Shown: positions 1-8,819, counted from the first letter of the stretch. The stretch is DNA of 64,000 bases from Clostridioides difficile (GCA_012955965.1 JABBZI010000002.1:124001-188000), one strand, 5' to 3'. Numbers and translations: made by a program. Notes: generated by a model from the sequence alone, not told the origin.

Positions 1-3
1 ATT

Positions 4-759
4 ATGGAAAAAAAAGTTTTAGCAACAGTTGGAGAAAAAGAGATAACTAATATTGATATTGAAAATGCATTAAAATCATTAGACCCTTATCAAGCTATGC
101 AATTTAAAACTGAAGAAGGTAAAAAACATTTATTAAATGATTTAGTAAACCAAGAATTATTCTTATTAGATGCTAAAGAAGAAAAATTAAATGAGGAAGA
201 AATATTCAAGTTAGAAATGAAAAAGATAGAAGAAAATGTATTAAAACAATTTGCTATAAATAAAGTTTTATCTAGTGTTAATGTGACAGAAGATGAAAAA
301 GTAGAATTTTTCGAAGCTAACAAGAGTTCTTTCTCTAAACCAGAAAGTGCAACTGCTAAACATATATTAGTAGACAGTGACGAAAAAGCTAAAGAAATAC
401 TTGCTCAAATAAAATCAGAAGAAATATCTTTTGAAGATGCAGCTGTTAAACATTCTTCTTGCCCATCAAAAGACATGGGTGGTGATTTAGGAACATTCGG
501 TAGAGGACAAATGGTTCCTGAATTTGAAGAAGCTGTATTCTCTATGTCTAAAGGTGAAGTAAGTGAGCCAGTTAAGACTCAATTTGGATATCACATAATA
601 AAATTAGAAGACCTTCAAGAAAGCACAGAATCTTCATTTGATGAAGCTAAAGCTGAAGTTGAAAAAAGTTTATTATACCAAAAGCAAAATGAGGTTTATG
701 GAAATAAAATAAATGCTCTTAATGCTAAATACGGAAACCTTGTAAAATACAACGATTAA
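4..759 (+). CDS. PpiC-type (parvulin) peptidyl-prolyl cis-trans isomerase, cytoplasmic
   Basis: This 251-residue protein has a parvulin rotamase domain at about residues 114-205. Seen motifs are AKHILVDS at the domain start, GGDLGTFGRGQMVPEF in the middle and TQFGYHIIKL at its end, all typical of PpiC/PrsA proteins. An N-terminal helical SurA-like arm of about 110 residues precedes it. There is no signal peptide or lipobox, so it should act in the cytoplasm, unlike PrsA. The family isomerises Xaa-Pro bonds and acts as a folding chaperone. The ATG is three bases inside the window, so the ribosome binding site is not visible. A hairpin follows the stop, suggesting a transcript end here. Confidence 0.9.
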   Translation: MEKKVLATVGEKEITNIDIENALKSLDPYQAMQFKTEEGKKHLLNDLVNQELFLLDAKEEKLNEEEIFKLEMKKIEENVLKQFAINKVLSSVNVTEDEKVEFFEANKSSFSKPESATAKHILVDSDEKAKEILAQIKSEEISFEDAAVKHSSCPSKDMGGDLGTFGRGQMVPEFEEAVFSMSKGEVSEPVKTQFGYHIIKLEDLQESTESSFDEAKAEVEKSLLYQKQNEVYGNKINALNAKYGNLVKYND

Positions 760-780
760 TCATAAAATGATGTATAAAAA

Positions 781-822
781 AAGCTGTCTTTTCACAATTT
801 TTATTGTAAAAGACAGCTTCTT
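781..822 (+). terminator. Rho-independent terminator after the PpiC gene
   Basis: A 12-bp stem pairs 781-792 (AAGCTGTCTTTT) with 808-819 (AAAAGACAGCTT). It is extended by ACAAT/ATTGT across a one-base bulge, and a short T-rich tail follows. It lies just after the isomerase stop. The A-rich left flank could let it also serve the convergent CBS gene. Confidence 0.75.
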
Positions 823-903
823 ATATTAAAGTTTAAATTTTTAATTTCAGATTTTTATTCTTTTATTATAAAGAACATAGCTTAAAAAGTTTTAATACGA
901 TTT

Positions 904-1332
904 TTAATTATCATTAGCTAGATTTTTGTATCCTCTTATTATCTCATAACAATAACCTATAACATCTCTTCTTTTTATTATCCCAATAAATGTATCTTGG
1001 TCATCTATAACAGGAATAAAATTTTGATTTAAAGATTTTATAACTAAATCTTCTATATCTGCATTGATGGAAACAGGAGAATTATCCATTTTTCTATTAA
1101 TATCTGTTACAGGAACATCTTCCAATCCTTTTAAGTCCAGATTTAAGTCGTTTTTTAATGTCCATAAAAAATCACCTTCTGTTATAGTTCCAATATATTT
1201 ACCATCCTTACTTATTATTGGAATTGCAGAGTATTTGTGATATTCCATTTTTTCTAGGGCTTGCCTTATAGTGTAGTCTTCATATATATATGCCACTTCA
1301 CTTTTTGGTGTTAGAAAGAATAATATGTTCAT
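904..1332 (-). CDS. Tandem CBS-domain protein
   Basis: A 142-residue protein made almost entirely of two CBS motifs: about 10-60 (YSAIPIISKDGKYIGTITEGDFL) and 85-135 (FIPVIDDQDTFIGIIKRRDVIGY). CBS pairs usually bind adenosine nucleotides and sense energy or second-messenger state. No catalytic domain is attached, so its partner is unknown. The ATG at 1332 is preferred over an in-frame GTG at 1344, because GGTGGG lies 7 bases upstream of the ATG and overlaps the GTG. The gene stands alone, with an intergenic region of over 400 bases upstream. Confidence 0.85.
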   Translation of the reverse strand: MNILFFLTPKSEVAYIYEDYTIRQALEKMEYHKYSAIPIISKDGKYIGTITEGDFLWTLKNDLNLDLKGLEDVPVTDINRKMDNSPVSINADIEDLVIKSLNQNFIPVIDDQDTFIGIIKRRDVIGYCYEIIRGYKNLANDN

Positions 1333-1686
1333 TACACTACCCACCGTTACCGAAAACTTATAAATATTATTAAATATTTATAATGTTACTTTTTTGCAGT
1401 AACTTTCTCCTTTCTTATTTTCTAAGTATTCTTGAATACTATACGCTGTAACAAGCGTTTTTCCTTTGGTCATTTTAATCTTGTTTATGCTTTATTAATA
1501 TTTTTATATGGTCTATCAGTATCACTTATTCTCTTTTTAGCAAAATTAACTAAAAATTAATTGACTTAAACTTAGCCATAATAAATTTACTCTACAATAT
1601 CAATTTTAACATATTTATCTTATTATTAATGCTTTTATTTTAATAAATTTAATTTATTTTGCAATTTATTTTATTTACAAAAACTG
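1333..1686. other. Intergenic region with a possible 31-codon leader ORF
   Basis: About 350 AT-rich bases separate the CBS gene from the cold-shock gene terminator. On the minus strand an ATG at 1473 opens a 31-codon frame ending at 1378, only 46 bases before the CBS start. It has no convincing Shine-Dalgarno. A small inverted repeat (GTTACT...AGTAAC) lies at its 3' end. I see no recognised riboswitch or T-box, and no clear promoter. Confidence 0.3.
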
Positions 1687-1712
1687 AAAAAACCGCTAAA
1701 TGATTAGCGGCT
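1687..1712 (-). terminator. Terminator of the cold-shock gene
   Basis: On the minus strand the hairpin CCGCTAA-TCAT-TTAGCGG (1693-1710) is directly followed by six T residues (A run at 1687-1692 on the plus strand). It lies 45 bases beyond the csp stop. This is a strong intrinsic terminator. Confidence 0.9.
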
Positions 1713-1755
1713 TATCTCTCATATTACTAGAACACTAATATATATGAATTTTTAA

Positions 1756-1956
1756 TTATAATCTAACTACGTTAGCAGCTTGAGGACCTTTAGCTCCATC
1801 TACTACTTCGAATTCAACACTTTGTCCTTCTTCTAATGTTTTGTATCCGTCTCCAGTTATAGCTGAGAAATGTACGAAAACATCTCCTTCACCTTCTACA
1901 GATATAAATCCAAATCCTTTTTCATTGTTAAACCATTTAACTACACCAGTTTTCAT
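1756..1956 (-). CDS. cspA: Cold-shock domain RNA chaperone (CspA/CspB family)
   Basis: A 66-residue single-domain protein with both nucleic-acid-binding motifs: RNP1-like KGFGFI (residues 13-18) and RNP2-like VFVHF (26-30). The start [10 protein letters not shown] and the end [10 protein letters not shown] are standard for the family. Such proteins bind single-stranded RNA and DNA and melt secondary structure, often at low temperature. A perfect AGGAGG precedes the ATG by 8 bases. A promoter about 60 bases upstream and a terminator after the stop make it a monocistronic unit. The family is certain; the particular paralogue name is less so. Confidence 0.95.
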   Translation of the reverse strand: MKTGVVKWFNNEKGFGFISVEGEGDVFVHFSAITGDGYKTLEEGQSVEFEVVDGAKGPQAANVVRL

Positions 1957-2016
1957 TAATAAATCCTCCTAAAAAAACACAATTATTTAGCTACTCTTTT
2001 CTGTAACCTTAGTACT

Positions 2017-2045
2017 ACTCTATCATATATAGCTATGTTTGTCAA
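2017..2045 (-). promoter_or_regulatory. Predicted SigA promoter of the cold-shock gene
   Basis: On the minus strand a perfect -35 TTGACA (2040-2045) is followed by a 17-bp spacer and the -10 TAGAGT (2017-2022), preceded by an extended TG motif. The predicted leader is about 55 nt. Confidence 0.6.
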
Positions 2046-2138
2046 TTATTATTATTTTTATACATTAATAATCATTTTTTTTACTTTATAATATTAAGCC
2101 ATTATTCTCTTTTATACTTTATTTTTCTTTATAGATTT

Positions 2139-3293
2139 TTAATAATTTATTTTTATTATATGGAATCTTATGGATTTATCACTCCAACCTAAATCCCATG
2201 GAACGAGCATTCTATCAGTATTATGACAGGTTACCAAAGGATATCCTCTTGAATCTAATCCTGTTACTGTTGAAACATGTGTTATTCTGCCTTTTTTCTC
2301 ATATCCGACAAAATCCCCTGGACGTAGATTATAAGCTTGTTTATAAACTTCTTCATATGAGCCTTTCGCTATTAATGAACCTCTTCCACTATACAGTGAA
2401 TAATTTTTAAAGGCTTGTGCATTTACCCATGCTTTTGTTCCTGCTCTTTCACTATAATTCCAAATTGAGTTCTTCTTAAATCTTCCACTTTCAAACATTA
2501 TTTGTGATGCAAAATTTGCACAATCTCCACCTTCTGGATTATAATCTCTATAATTTGGATTAAATTTCATACCATGTTCTTCGTCAGCTGCTGCTCCACA
2601 GTATTTATGTGCATAATCTATAGCCTTCTTTTGCTCATCTGTAAGTTGTAACTCTACACCATTTTGTTGACCAATATAGTTTCTTATATCATCAGATTTT
2701 ATGTTTTCTAAATTTAAAGAATCTGCAAAAGGGTCTGTATACCACTCTTTAGTTATGACATATTGATTATCCATAATTTTTACATTTAGATAATGATATG
2801 TACCTATTCTAAAGACATTTTCTTTGTCCTTTTGATTTTCATATGAATATTTGTACTCAGTCGATACAGAGCAGATTATACCATATAGGTCTTTTTCTTT
2901 TTCTTTTATCTTTTTAATCTTAACCCTTGTTTTTATGTCCTTAAATTTTACACCTTGCTTACTAGACCAATTTTCTAAATACTTCATCTTTTTTACTTCA
3001 TTTTCGTAAGCCCAAAGACCGAACTTTTTATCTGTCTCATAAAGACCTTTTAAAATATTTTCATTTTTCTCTAATATTGCCTTATTTCTGTAGTCAAATA
3101 AGTTTTCAAGCAATAGCTTATATTGGTCTTTTACATCATCACCTTCAACATTTGCAGATTCTATGACCTTTTCTTCCATATTTTTAATACTTAAATCATT
3201 TATTAAAAATAAACCTGCTGTAGTAGCTAAAGACAAAAATACAAATGCCATTATACCTTTGATGTACTTATTCTTATTTTTCAGCATTTTCAA
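2139..3293 (-). CDS. Membrane-anchored protein with C-terminal putative amidase domain
   Basis: A 384-residue protein with one N-terminal membrane segment (about 15-35, GIMAFVFLSLATTAGLFLI) and an extracellular remainder. The C-terminal 160 residues match the putative amidase (Amidase_6-like) pattern: YNPEGGDCANFASQ carries the likely catalytic Cys, GRITHVSTVTG the likely His, and LVTCHNTDRM follows. Residues 40-220 are a lysine-rich stalk. Such proteins are thought to cleave peptide or amide bonds at the cell surface; the substrate is unknown. The start is a TTG at 3293: GGGAGG sits 7 bases upstream of it, while an in-frame GTG at 3317 lies before that site. No operon partners are seen. Confidence 0.75.
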   Translation of the reverse strand: MKMLKNKNKYIKGIMAFVFLSLATTAGLFLINDLSIKNMEEKVIESANVEGDDVKDQYKLLLENLFDYRNKAILEKNENILKGLYETDKKFGLWAYENEVKKMKYLENWSSKQGVKFKDIKTRVKIKKIKEKEKDLYGIICSVSTEYKYSYENQKDKENVFRIGTYHYLNVKIMDNQYVITKEWYTDPFADSLNLENIKSDDIRNYIGQQNGVELQLTDEQKKAIDYAHKYCGAAADEEHGMKFNPNYRDYNPEGGDCANFASQIMFESGRFKKNSIWNYSERAGTKAWVNAQAFKNYSLYSGRGSLIAKGSYEEVYKQAYNLRPGDFVGYEKKGRITHVSTVTGLDSRGYPLVTCHNTDRMLVPWDLGWSDKSIRFHIIKINY

Positions 3294-3543
3294 AGCTACA
3301 CCTCCCAAATAGTACACCTTACAAATGAAATTACAAAGAATATTCTGTCACATATAATAATTTTCATATTTAATAATTCTCTATTTTATTATGTCCAATA
3401 TTAAAAATTAATTGTATTGATACACTGTTTTTTTTACAATTTTTTATTTTATAATCTACTTTTTTCTTTTTTTTATAGTAATATATATGTATATAAATAT
3501 TTTGGCATCATTATAATTAATACATACTAATGGAGGGTTTTTT

Positions 3544-4365
3544 ATGCAAAAAAAAGTCGCAGCAATTAATGACTTATCTGGAATAGGAAAATGTTCATTA
3601 TCAGTTGCTATACCTATACTTTCAGCATTAAAGGTTCAATGTTGTCCATTTCCAACAGCTATACTTTCAAGTCAAACTGGTTATCCTGAATTTACTTTTT
3701 TAGATTGTACTGATGAAATGGTAAGATATTCAAATACTTGGAAAAATTTAAAAGTCAACTTTGATAGTATATATAGTGGTTTTTTAGGTTCAAAACACCA
3801 AATCGAAATAGTGGCTAATTTTATAAATGATTATCCCAATGCTTTTATTGTAGTTGACCCTGTTATGGGTGATAATGGAGTCATGTATCCAATCTTTACA
3901 GAAGAAATGAGACAAGAAATCAAAGAATTAGTTAAACATTCAGATTTAACTACTCCTAATTTAACAGAAGCTTGTTTCTTAACTGGAAATGATTATACAA
4001 AAAATGATTATAATAGAGAGGAGCTTATACACATTGCAAAATCTGTATCTAATTTAGGACCTAGCAAGGTTGTTATTACTGGTATTTTGGAAGATGATAA
4101 CATATTAAATTTAGCCTATGATAGAGATAATGACCATGTATTTTTTACATCAGTTAAATACAATAATTGCTCTTATAGTGGAACAGGAGACATATTCACA
4201 TCTATTCTTTGTGGTATGTTAGTAAATAAACATGATTTAGGAGTAGCAGTTAATACAGCAACAGATTTTATATATAAAACTATAAATTACACATCTCAAT
4301 TTGACACTGATAGAAATGATGGAGTTATGTTTGAAAACTTTTTATCAGACTTAACTAGCATATAA
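3544..4365 (+). CDS. Pyridoxal/pyridoxamine kinase (PfkB/ThiD-like fold)
   Basis: A 273-residue ribokinase-fold kinase. The N-terminus AAINDLSGIGKCSL, the segment VVDPVMGDNGVMYP (about 103-116), DLTTPNLTEACFLTG (133-147) and the catalytic loop SGTGDIFTSILCG near 216-228 fit the PdxK/PdxY group, with the Asp of GTGD as catalytic base. It should phosphorylate B6 vitamers with ATP in the cytoplasm; an HMP kinase role is a less likely alternative. GGAGGG precedes the ATG. It is a single gene running against the minus-strand majority, convergent with cprK. Confidence 0.85.
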   Translation: MQKKVAAINDLSGIGKCSLSVAIPILSALKVQCCPFPTAILSSQTGYPEFTFLDCTDEMVRYSNTWKNLKVNFDSIYSGFLGSKHQIEIVANFINDYPNAFIVVDPVMGDNGVMYPIFTEEMRQEIKELVKHSDLTTPNLTEACFLTGNDYTKNDYNREELIHIAKSVSNLGPSKVVITGILEDDNILNLAYDRDNDHVFFTSVKYNNCSYSGTGDIFTSILCGMLVNKHDLGVAVNTATDFIYKTINYTSQFDTDRNDGVMFENFLSDLTSI

Positions 4366-4380
4366 ACTTCAAAAAAATTA

Positions 4381-4432
4381 TCCATTTTATAAATACCTAT
4401 AAACTACAAAATTTAGGTATTTACAAAATGGA
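4381..4432. terminator. Bidirectional terminator between the B6 kinase and cprK
   Basis: A 19-bp arm at 4381-4399 (TCCATTTTATAAATACCTA) pairs with 4414-4432 with one mismatch. It is flanked by an A run on the left and T-rich sequence on the right, so it can end both convergent transcripts. Confidence 0.85.
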
Positions 4433-4441
4433 TATTATTTA

Positions 4442-5830
4442 TTAAATCATTGGTATCTCAATTGTCACCATAGCACCACCAGTTTTTATAGAGTTTTCAA
4501 TATATAAAGTCCCATTATGTTTTTGTACAATATTATTTACAATATATAAACCCATGCCATAATGAGATTTAGAGTTTCTACTTAAATCTCCTGTATAAAA
4601 TTGTTCTGTAGCTTTTGACAAATCTGCTTTGGAAAAACCACCTCCACAATCTGTAATCACAAATTTTAAGTATTTATTACTTAATGATACACTTATGTAT
4701 AGTTTGCTCTGGCTTGGTGAATAATCTATAGCATTTGAAATTATATTCATAATAGCTCTAAACAACAATTCTTTATCTATAGTTATACTTTTGGGCAAAT
4801 TATCTTGTTTAGAAAACTCAACATCTAAGTTTTGTGTACGAGCTAATGCTTCTATTTGAACCAAGACATCTTCTATAAATTCACTTACATTAATTACTTC
4901 TTTATTTAATATATAACCAGTTTCTGTCTTTGATATATCTATTAGAGTATTAATATATTTTTCTATTTGAGTGACACCTTTTGCTATATATTCCATGTAT
5001 TCTGATAGCTCTGGATTTTCATTTATTTCAATTAATAAATCAGTATTTCCATGTATAATAGTCAATGGTGTTTTTATATCATGTGCTAATGCAGATATCT
5101 GTTCCTTACGATTCTCTTCTAACATCCATTGTTTTTCTAAAGAATCTTTTAAAGCTGACTTCATTTTATCCATAGAAAGAAGAACATTATTGATTTCACA
5201 AATTTTACTAGATTCTACAACAAAATCTAAATTCTGCTGTTCTATTTTTTCTGTAGTATTTTTCAAAAGTTCCATTTCAGCATTTAATTTCTTGCCAAAT
5301 AATTTCGATAGTATAATAATTTCAATAAGAAATATTATACTAAAAATAATCATTCCTAATAGTTCTGGCTTTGGTAAATATGTCCTTAAAGTTGGAGAAA
5401 CAAATTCTGTTACTAGTTTGTATTTTATTATAAAAACTTCATCTTTTTTAAAAAACTTTATATAAGTTCCAGAATATTCATTCTTTTTTTCAATATCTCT
5501 CATTAAATTCCATATTTTTTTTGATTCTTTTTTATTAAATGTGCCTGAAATCAAATTCCCATCTAAAGTATAAACCCCATACTCATATAAATTTGGAATT
5601 ATATCTTCAGTTACTTTTTCACTTGAGATAATCCTTTCTTTATATTTATTAAATTGTTTTTCTGCATAATTAGCTGGTAATATTATACCTGATGATAATA
5701 ATACAGAAAACAATAACATTAAAAGAAGTGCCAATGAAATTGTCATAACAAAGAATAAAGATAGATATTTTATAAAAATAGTTCTTAACTTTTCAATTTT
5801 TTTGTTGTTAGATTTTTTACCTCCAAGCAT
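4442..5830 (-). CDS. cprK: Sensor histidine kinase CprK of the Cpr antimicrobial-peptide resistance system
   Basis: A 462-residue membrane kinase with two membrane segments (about 20-50 and 155-180) around a short extracellular loop. The H-box is ALAHDIKTPLT (His near residue 250), with N-box ISNAIDYS and G-boxes TDCGGGF and HYGMGLYIV. It lies 146 bases downstream of the ABC transporter genes. This order matches the C. difficile cprA-B-C-K locus, where CprK senses lantibiotics such as nisin and signals to the response regulator CprR encoded elsewhere. No response regulator gene adjoins it here, in line with an orphan kinase. Assignment by family and context. Confidence 0.85.
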   Translation of the reverse strand: MLGGKKSNNKKIEKLRTIFIKYLSLFFVMTISLALLLMLLFSVLLSSGIILPANYAEKQFNKYKERIISSEKVTEDIIPNLYEYGVYTLDGNLISGTFNKKESKKIWNLMRDIEKKNEYSGTYIKFFKKDEVFIIKYKLVTEFVSPTLRTYLPKPELLGMIIFSIIFLIEIIILSKLFGKKLNAEMELLKNTTEKIEQQNLDFVVESSKICEINNVLLSMDKMKSALKDSLEKQWMLEENRKEQISALAHDIKTPLTIIHGNTDLLIEINENPELSEYMEYIAKGVTQIEKYINTLIDISKTETGYILNKEVINVSEFIEDVLVQIEALARTQNLDVEFSKQDNLPKSITIDKELLFRAIMNIISNAIDYSPSQSKLYISVSLSNKYLKFVITDCGGGFSKADLSKATEQFYTGDLSRNSKSHYGMGLYIVNNIVQKHNGTLYIENSIKTGGAMVTIEIPMI

Positions 5831-5976
5831 TTATACCCTGTCCTCCAAATAGTTTAATTAATTCATAATTAATACCTAACCAGTTTTTTATTTGATTATT
5901 TTATATCTTTTTATTGCTAAGTTATATTTTAACATAATAATATAACTATAATGTAAATAAACAGTCAATTTTTATT

Positions 5977-6735
5977 CTATTCTTCTGACTTTTTACCTTC
6001 CCATTTAGAAAACCAAATACATAAAATTACAAATGCTAAAATTGTTACAAAGCCACACATTAAACCTGTTGATTGATATACTTTAATTGATTCAACTTTT
6101 ATATATTCAACCGCTTTAGAACTTGAAAAAGATGACCAAATAGTTATAAATCTAACACCCCACGCACAAGGAAAATACTGCCAAATGCCAGAACCAAGTC
6201 CAGTTAATAATAATGCTGAAAGTAACATTTCAGCTATACCCACTCCAATTGATGCTCCTTTTCCGAACCTTAAACTTAAGAATAAATGTAATATATATTC
6301 GAATAAATTACACCCAATTAAAATTAGGATTGAAATCATATAAAAGCTTGATGCAAAGTAATTCTCAGATATACCAAATTTAAAACCTAATACAGACACT
6401 AATGTTGCTACAAAACCAAGACATACTAAGATTATATATTTACTTAGAAGTGCAAGATATTTTGGATTAGATGATGTTAACATATGTTTATAATTTCCTG
6501 CATAATATTCTTGTTCAACGAACATTGAACACACAACACCTGATAATAAAGGAAAAGCTATTGCTATAACTTGTAAATATGCTACTATCTTTAGTATATT
6601 ATCAGCTCCTGAAACCTTATAATACCATAAAAATAATCCCATTCCTATTAAAGCAATGCAAATATGCATTAGTATTATAAAATTTCGCTTTAATTTTATT
6701 AAATCAGAACAAAATATTCTTATTAGTTGCCTCAT
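5977..6735 (-). CDS. cprC: Lantibiotic-type ABC transporter permease CprC
   Basis: A 252-residue polytopic protein with six predicted membrane segments, resembling the MutG/SpaG group of immunity permeases. It lacks a nucleotide-binding domain and relies on CprA. The ATG follows GAGGTG and starts one base after the cprB stop, so translation of the three transporter genes is probably coupled. The last 15 residues are charged and cytoplasmic. With CprA and CprB it should expel cationic lantibiotics from the membrane. The letter assignment rests on gene order. Confidence 0.85.
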   Translation of the reverse strand: MRQLIRIFCSDLIKLKRNFIILMHICIALIGMGLFLWYYKVSGADNILKIVAYLQVIAIAFPLLSGVVCSMFVEQEYYAGNYKHMLTSSNPKYLALLSKYIILVCLGFVATLVSVLGFKFGISENYFASSFYMISILILIGCNLFEYILHLFLSLRFGKGASIGVGIAEMLLSALLLTGLGSGIWQYFPCAWGVRFITIWSSFSSSKAVEYIKVESIKVYQSTGLMCGFVTILAFVILCIWFSKWEGKKSEE

Positions 6736-6736
6736 A

Positions 6737-7453
6737 TTACTTCACCTCTCTATTATTAAACCAAGCCCTTGTAACTAAAGCAAATAATGCAAATAAAATA
6801 ACAGATATTAATACTCCTGGTAAAATAACAGCATTATTTAAAAGTTCACTTCCCTCCGGTGCAGGAAGTCCATTTGGTAGAATATGCAATACAACAGCCA
6901 TTAATCTTGAAGGAATCGAATGTGGAAATAAATACCATATTCCTGTAGTTGAAAAAACAGAAACTCCAACAATAGTAAAAAACATATTTATTAAAACTGT
7001 AACAAAAATCCCAAATTTTGAAGCTAAAAACATACAAAGAGGAATCTGCCATATAAATAGTAAAACAATTAACATAGTTGCAATAATATTTTGACCTATT
7101 GAAATAGTTTCTTTATAGATTATCCCAATAAAAACTACACCTATTGCAGAAATAATTGATGCTATAAAACAACAAATAATACAATAAATCATTTTTCCAG
7201 TCCAAATATTTTTCATTTCAATTGGTAATGATAAAATACCACGGTATTTATTTTTTTCATCTTTTAATACTATTAATGAACATATTAAGGTTAATAATCC
7301 TGGAAGAAATGTCATATACCACCAGTTGAAAGCAGCATTTTGCCCTCCACCTAGTCCACAAAAAAGTATACCGAATACTGGAACTATCCATATCAACTTC
7401 ATTCCAAAAGTTCCTTTCATCTTTTGAAATTCCACTCTAATAAATTTTTCCAT
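6737..7453 (-). CDS. cprB: Lantibiotic-type ABC transporter permease CprB
   Basis: A 238-residue integral membrane protein with about six hydrophobic helices, of the MutE/SpaE/EpiE type. The N-terminus MEKFIRVEFQKMKGTF is typical of these permeases. It starts one base after cprA and ends one base before cprC, with an AGAGG ribosome binding site for its own ATG. Its role follows from the gene set: half of the transmembrane channel of the antimicrobial-peptide exporter. Confidence 0.85.
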   Translation of the reverse strand: MEKFIRVEFQKMKGTFGMKLIWIVPVFGILFCGLGGGQNAAFNWWYMTFLPGLLTLICSLIVLKDEKNKYRGILSLPIEMKNIWTGKMIYCIICCFIASIISAIGVVFIGIIYKETISIGQNIIATMLIVLLFIWQIPLCMFLASKFGIFVTVLINMFFTIVGVSVFSTTGIWYLFPHSIPSRLMAVVLHILPNGLPAPEGSELLNNAVILPGVLISVILFALFALVTRAWFNNREVK

Positions 7454-7454
7454 A

Positions 7455-8162
7455 CTAATTTCCTCTCTTTCTATTTTCAGCTACTACTTTCATAAAAAGC
7501 TCTTCTAAGTTTTCTTCTTTTGATATCTTTCCTTGATAACCTATTACTCCATTAGAAATTATTCCTATTTCATCTACAACCTGTTCAACCTCAGATAAAA
7601 TATGGCTTGATAAAATAACTGTAATCCCTTCCTTTGGAAAAGAACGAATCAATTCTCTAAGCTCTTCAATACCAATAGGGTCAAGACCATTTGTAGGCTC
7701 ATCTAAGATTAAAAGTTTTGGGTGATTTAATAATGCAATCGCAATGCCAAGACGTTGCTTCATCCCTAGAGAAAACTGACCTGAACGCTTTTTAAAAGTA
7801 TCTCTTAAATCAACAATTTGTAAGACTTCTTCAATACGAGAATCTGGTAGACCTAATAAAGTAGTATGAATTTTTAAATTTTCTCTTGCTGTTAAATTTT
7901 CATATATAGCTGGAGACTCAATAAGAGAACCAATATATGCTAGGTCTTTTCTAGTCCATTTATGTCCCTCAAACATTATTTTTCCTGAAGTTGCATTTAA
8001 AATCCCCGTTATCATTTTTAACAAAGTAGACTTTCCAGCTCCATTTGGTCCTAATAATCCATAAATAGAATTAGGTCTAATTTTTATTGAAATATTATCA
8101 ACTGCAACCTCATTCTTAAACTTTTTAGTAACTCCCCTTAATTCTAAAATATAATTACTCAT
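7455..8162 (-). CDS. cprA: Lantibiotic-type ABC transporter ATPase CprA
   Basis: A 235-residue ATPase with Walker A GPNGAGKST, signature FSLGMKQRLGIA, Walker B LLILDEPTNGLDP and switch His in LSSHIL. It belongs to the LanF-type immunity ATPases. The start at 8162 is chosen because AAAGGA lies 8 bases upstream; an ATG at 8171 overlaps that site. It is first in the cprABC operon. A tandem repeat of TATAAGGATT lies about 57-77 bases upstream and is a likely binding site for the activating response regulator. Confidence 0.9.
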   Translation of the reverse strand: MSNYILELRGVTKKFKNEVAVDNISIKIRPNSIYGLLGPNGAGKSTLLKMITGILNATSGKIMFEGHKWTRKDLAYIGSLIESPAIYENLTARENLKIHTTLLGLPDSRIEEVLQIVDLRDTFKKRSGQFSLGMKQRLGIAIALLNHPKLLILDEPTNGLDPIGIEELRELIRSFPKEGITVILSSHILSEVEQVVDEIGIISNGVIGYQGKISKEENLEELFMKVVAENRKRGN

Positions 8163-8218
8163 AATTTTCATCCTTTCTTTTATTGAACTTGTTTACAAAA
8201 ATCATTCTAAATCATAAA

Positions 8219-8239
8219 TATAAGGATTTTATAAGGATT
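8219..8239 (-). promoter_or_regulatory. Tandem direct repeat upstream of cprA, candidate response-regulator site
   Basis: TATAAGGATT occurs twice (8219-8228 and 8230-8239, plus-strand reading), identical and 11 bp apart, about one helical turn. The spacing fits a dimer of an OmpR-type regulator bound to direct repeats. Only a weak -10 (TAGAAT) and no good -35 follow downstream, as expected for an activator-dependent promoter. That CprR binds here is inference. Confidence 0.55.
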
Positions 8240-8248
8240 AAAAATTAA

Positions 8249-8284
8249 TAAAAAAATGATGTGTTTTTAAACACATCATTTTTT
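8249..8284 (-). terminator. Terminator of the small lipoprotein gene
   Basis: The stem AATGATGTGTTT (8255-8266) pairs with AAACACATCATT (8269-8280), flanked by A and T runs on both sides. It begins right at the stop codon of the minus-strand gene at 8283 and insulates cprA from it. Confidence 0.85.
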
Positions 8285-8819
8285 ATATTAACTCTATTAA
8301 TTTTCCGTTATAGTATATTTCTACTTCTTCAATCCATATACTATCATCTTCCTCTTGGATGACATTTTTAATAATATTATTTATAGTATATTTTATATTT
8401 TGTTCATTTAAATAATCATCTTTCCAAGAAACCCTACCTTTTTTATCTGGTTCTATTAAACTTATTCTAACGAGCTTGTCTTTTTCCTTGACTTCTACTT
8501 CCATATCTAACCCATTAAAATACTCATTTGATAATGTATCTAAGATTAATTGTAGCTTATCTTTAAGTGTACTTTCTCCATCAATTTGTAAGTATTTTAC
8601 TATTTTCTCATCTTTTGAAATTATTTCTATAGGTATTTTAGTAGTAGTCTTAGGGTTAATTATTTTACTAGTTGCTTCTTCTTTGATACTCTCATCCTTC
8701 TTTACAACCGCTGACTCCTTAGAATCAACCAATTCAACCGTACTGATGTTATAATCCATACATGCTGTACTCGATAAAGTAGTAGCAATTATTAAAAAAC
8801 TTACTGCTATTTTATTCAT
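8283..8819 (-). CDS. Putative lipoprotein of unknown function
   Basis: A 178-residue protein with a hydrophobic N-terminus ending in SSTAC at residues 16-20, a weak lipobox, so it is probably lipid-anchored outside the cell. Residues 30-60 are a charged, Lys/Glu-rich linker. The C-terminal 110 residues mix helices and strands (LQLILDTLSN, VRISLIEPD, IEEVEIYYNGKLIEL), loosely like a GerMN-type domain, but too weakly to assert it. GGAGAGG precedes the ATG. It sits between the DUF4097 gene and cprA with its own terminator. I do not recognise a function. Confidence 0.6.
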   Translation of the reverse strand: MNKIAVSFLIIATTLSSTACMDYNISTVELVDSKESAVVKKDESIKEEATSKIINPKTTTKIPIEIISKDEKIVKYLQIDGESTLKDKLQLILDTLSNEYFNGLDMEVEVKEKDKLVRISLIEPDKKGRVSWKDDYLNEQNIKYTINNIIKNVIQEEDDSIWIEEVEIYYNGKLIELI

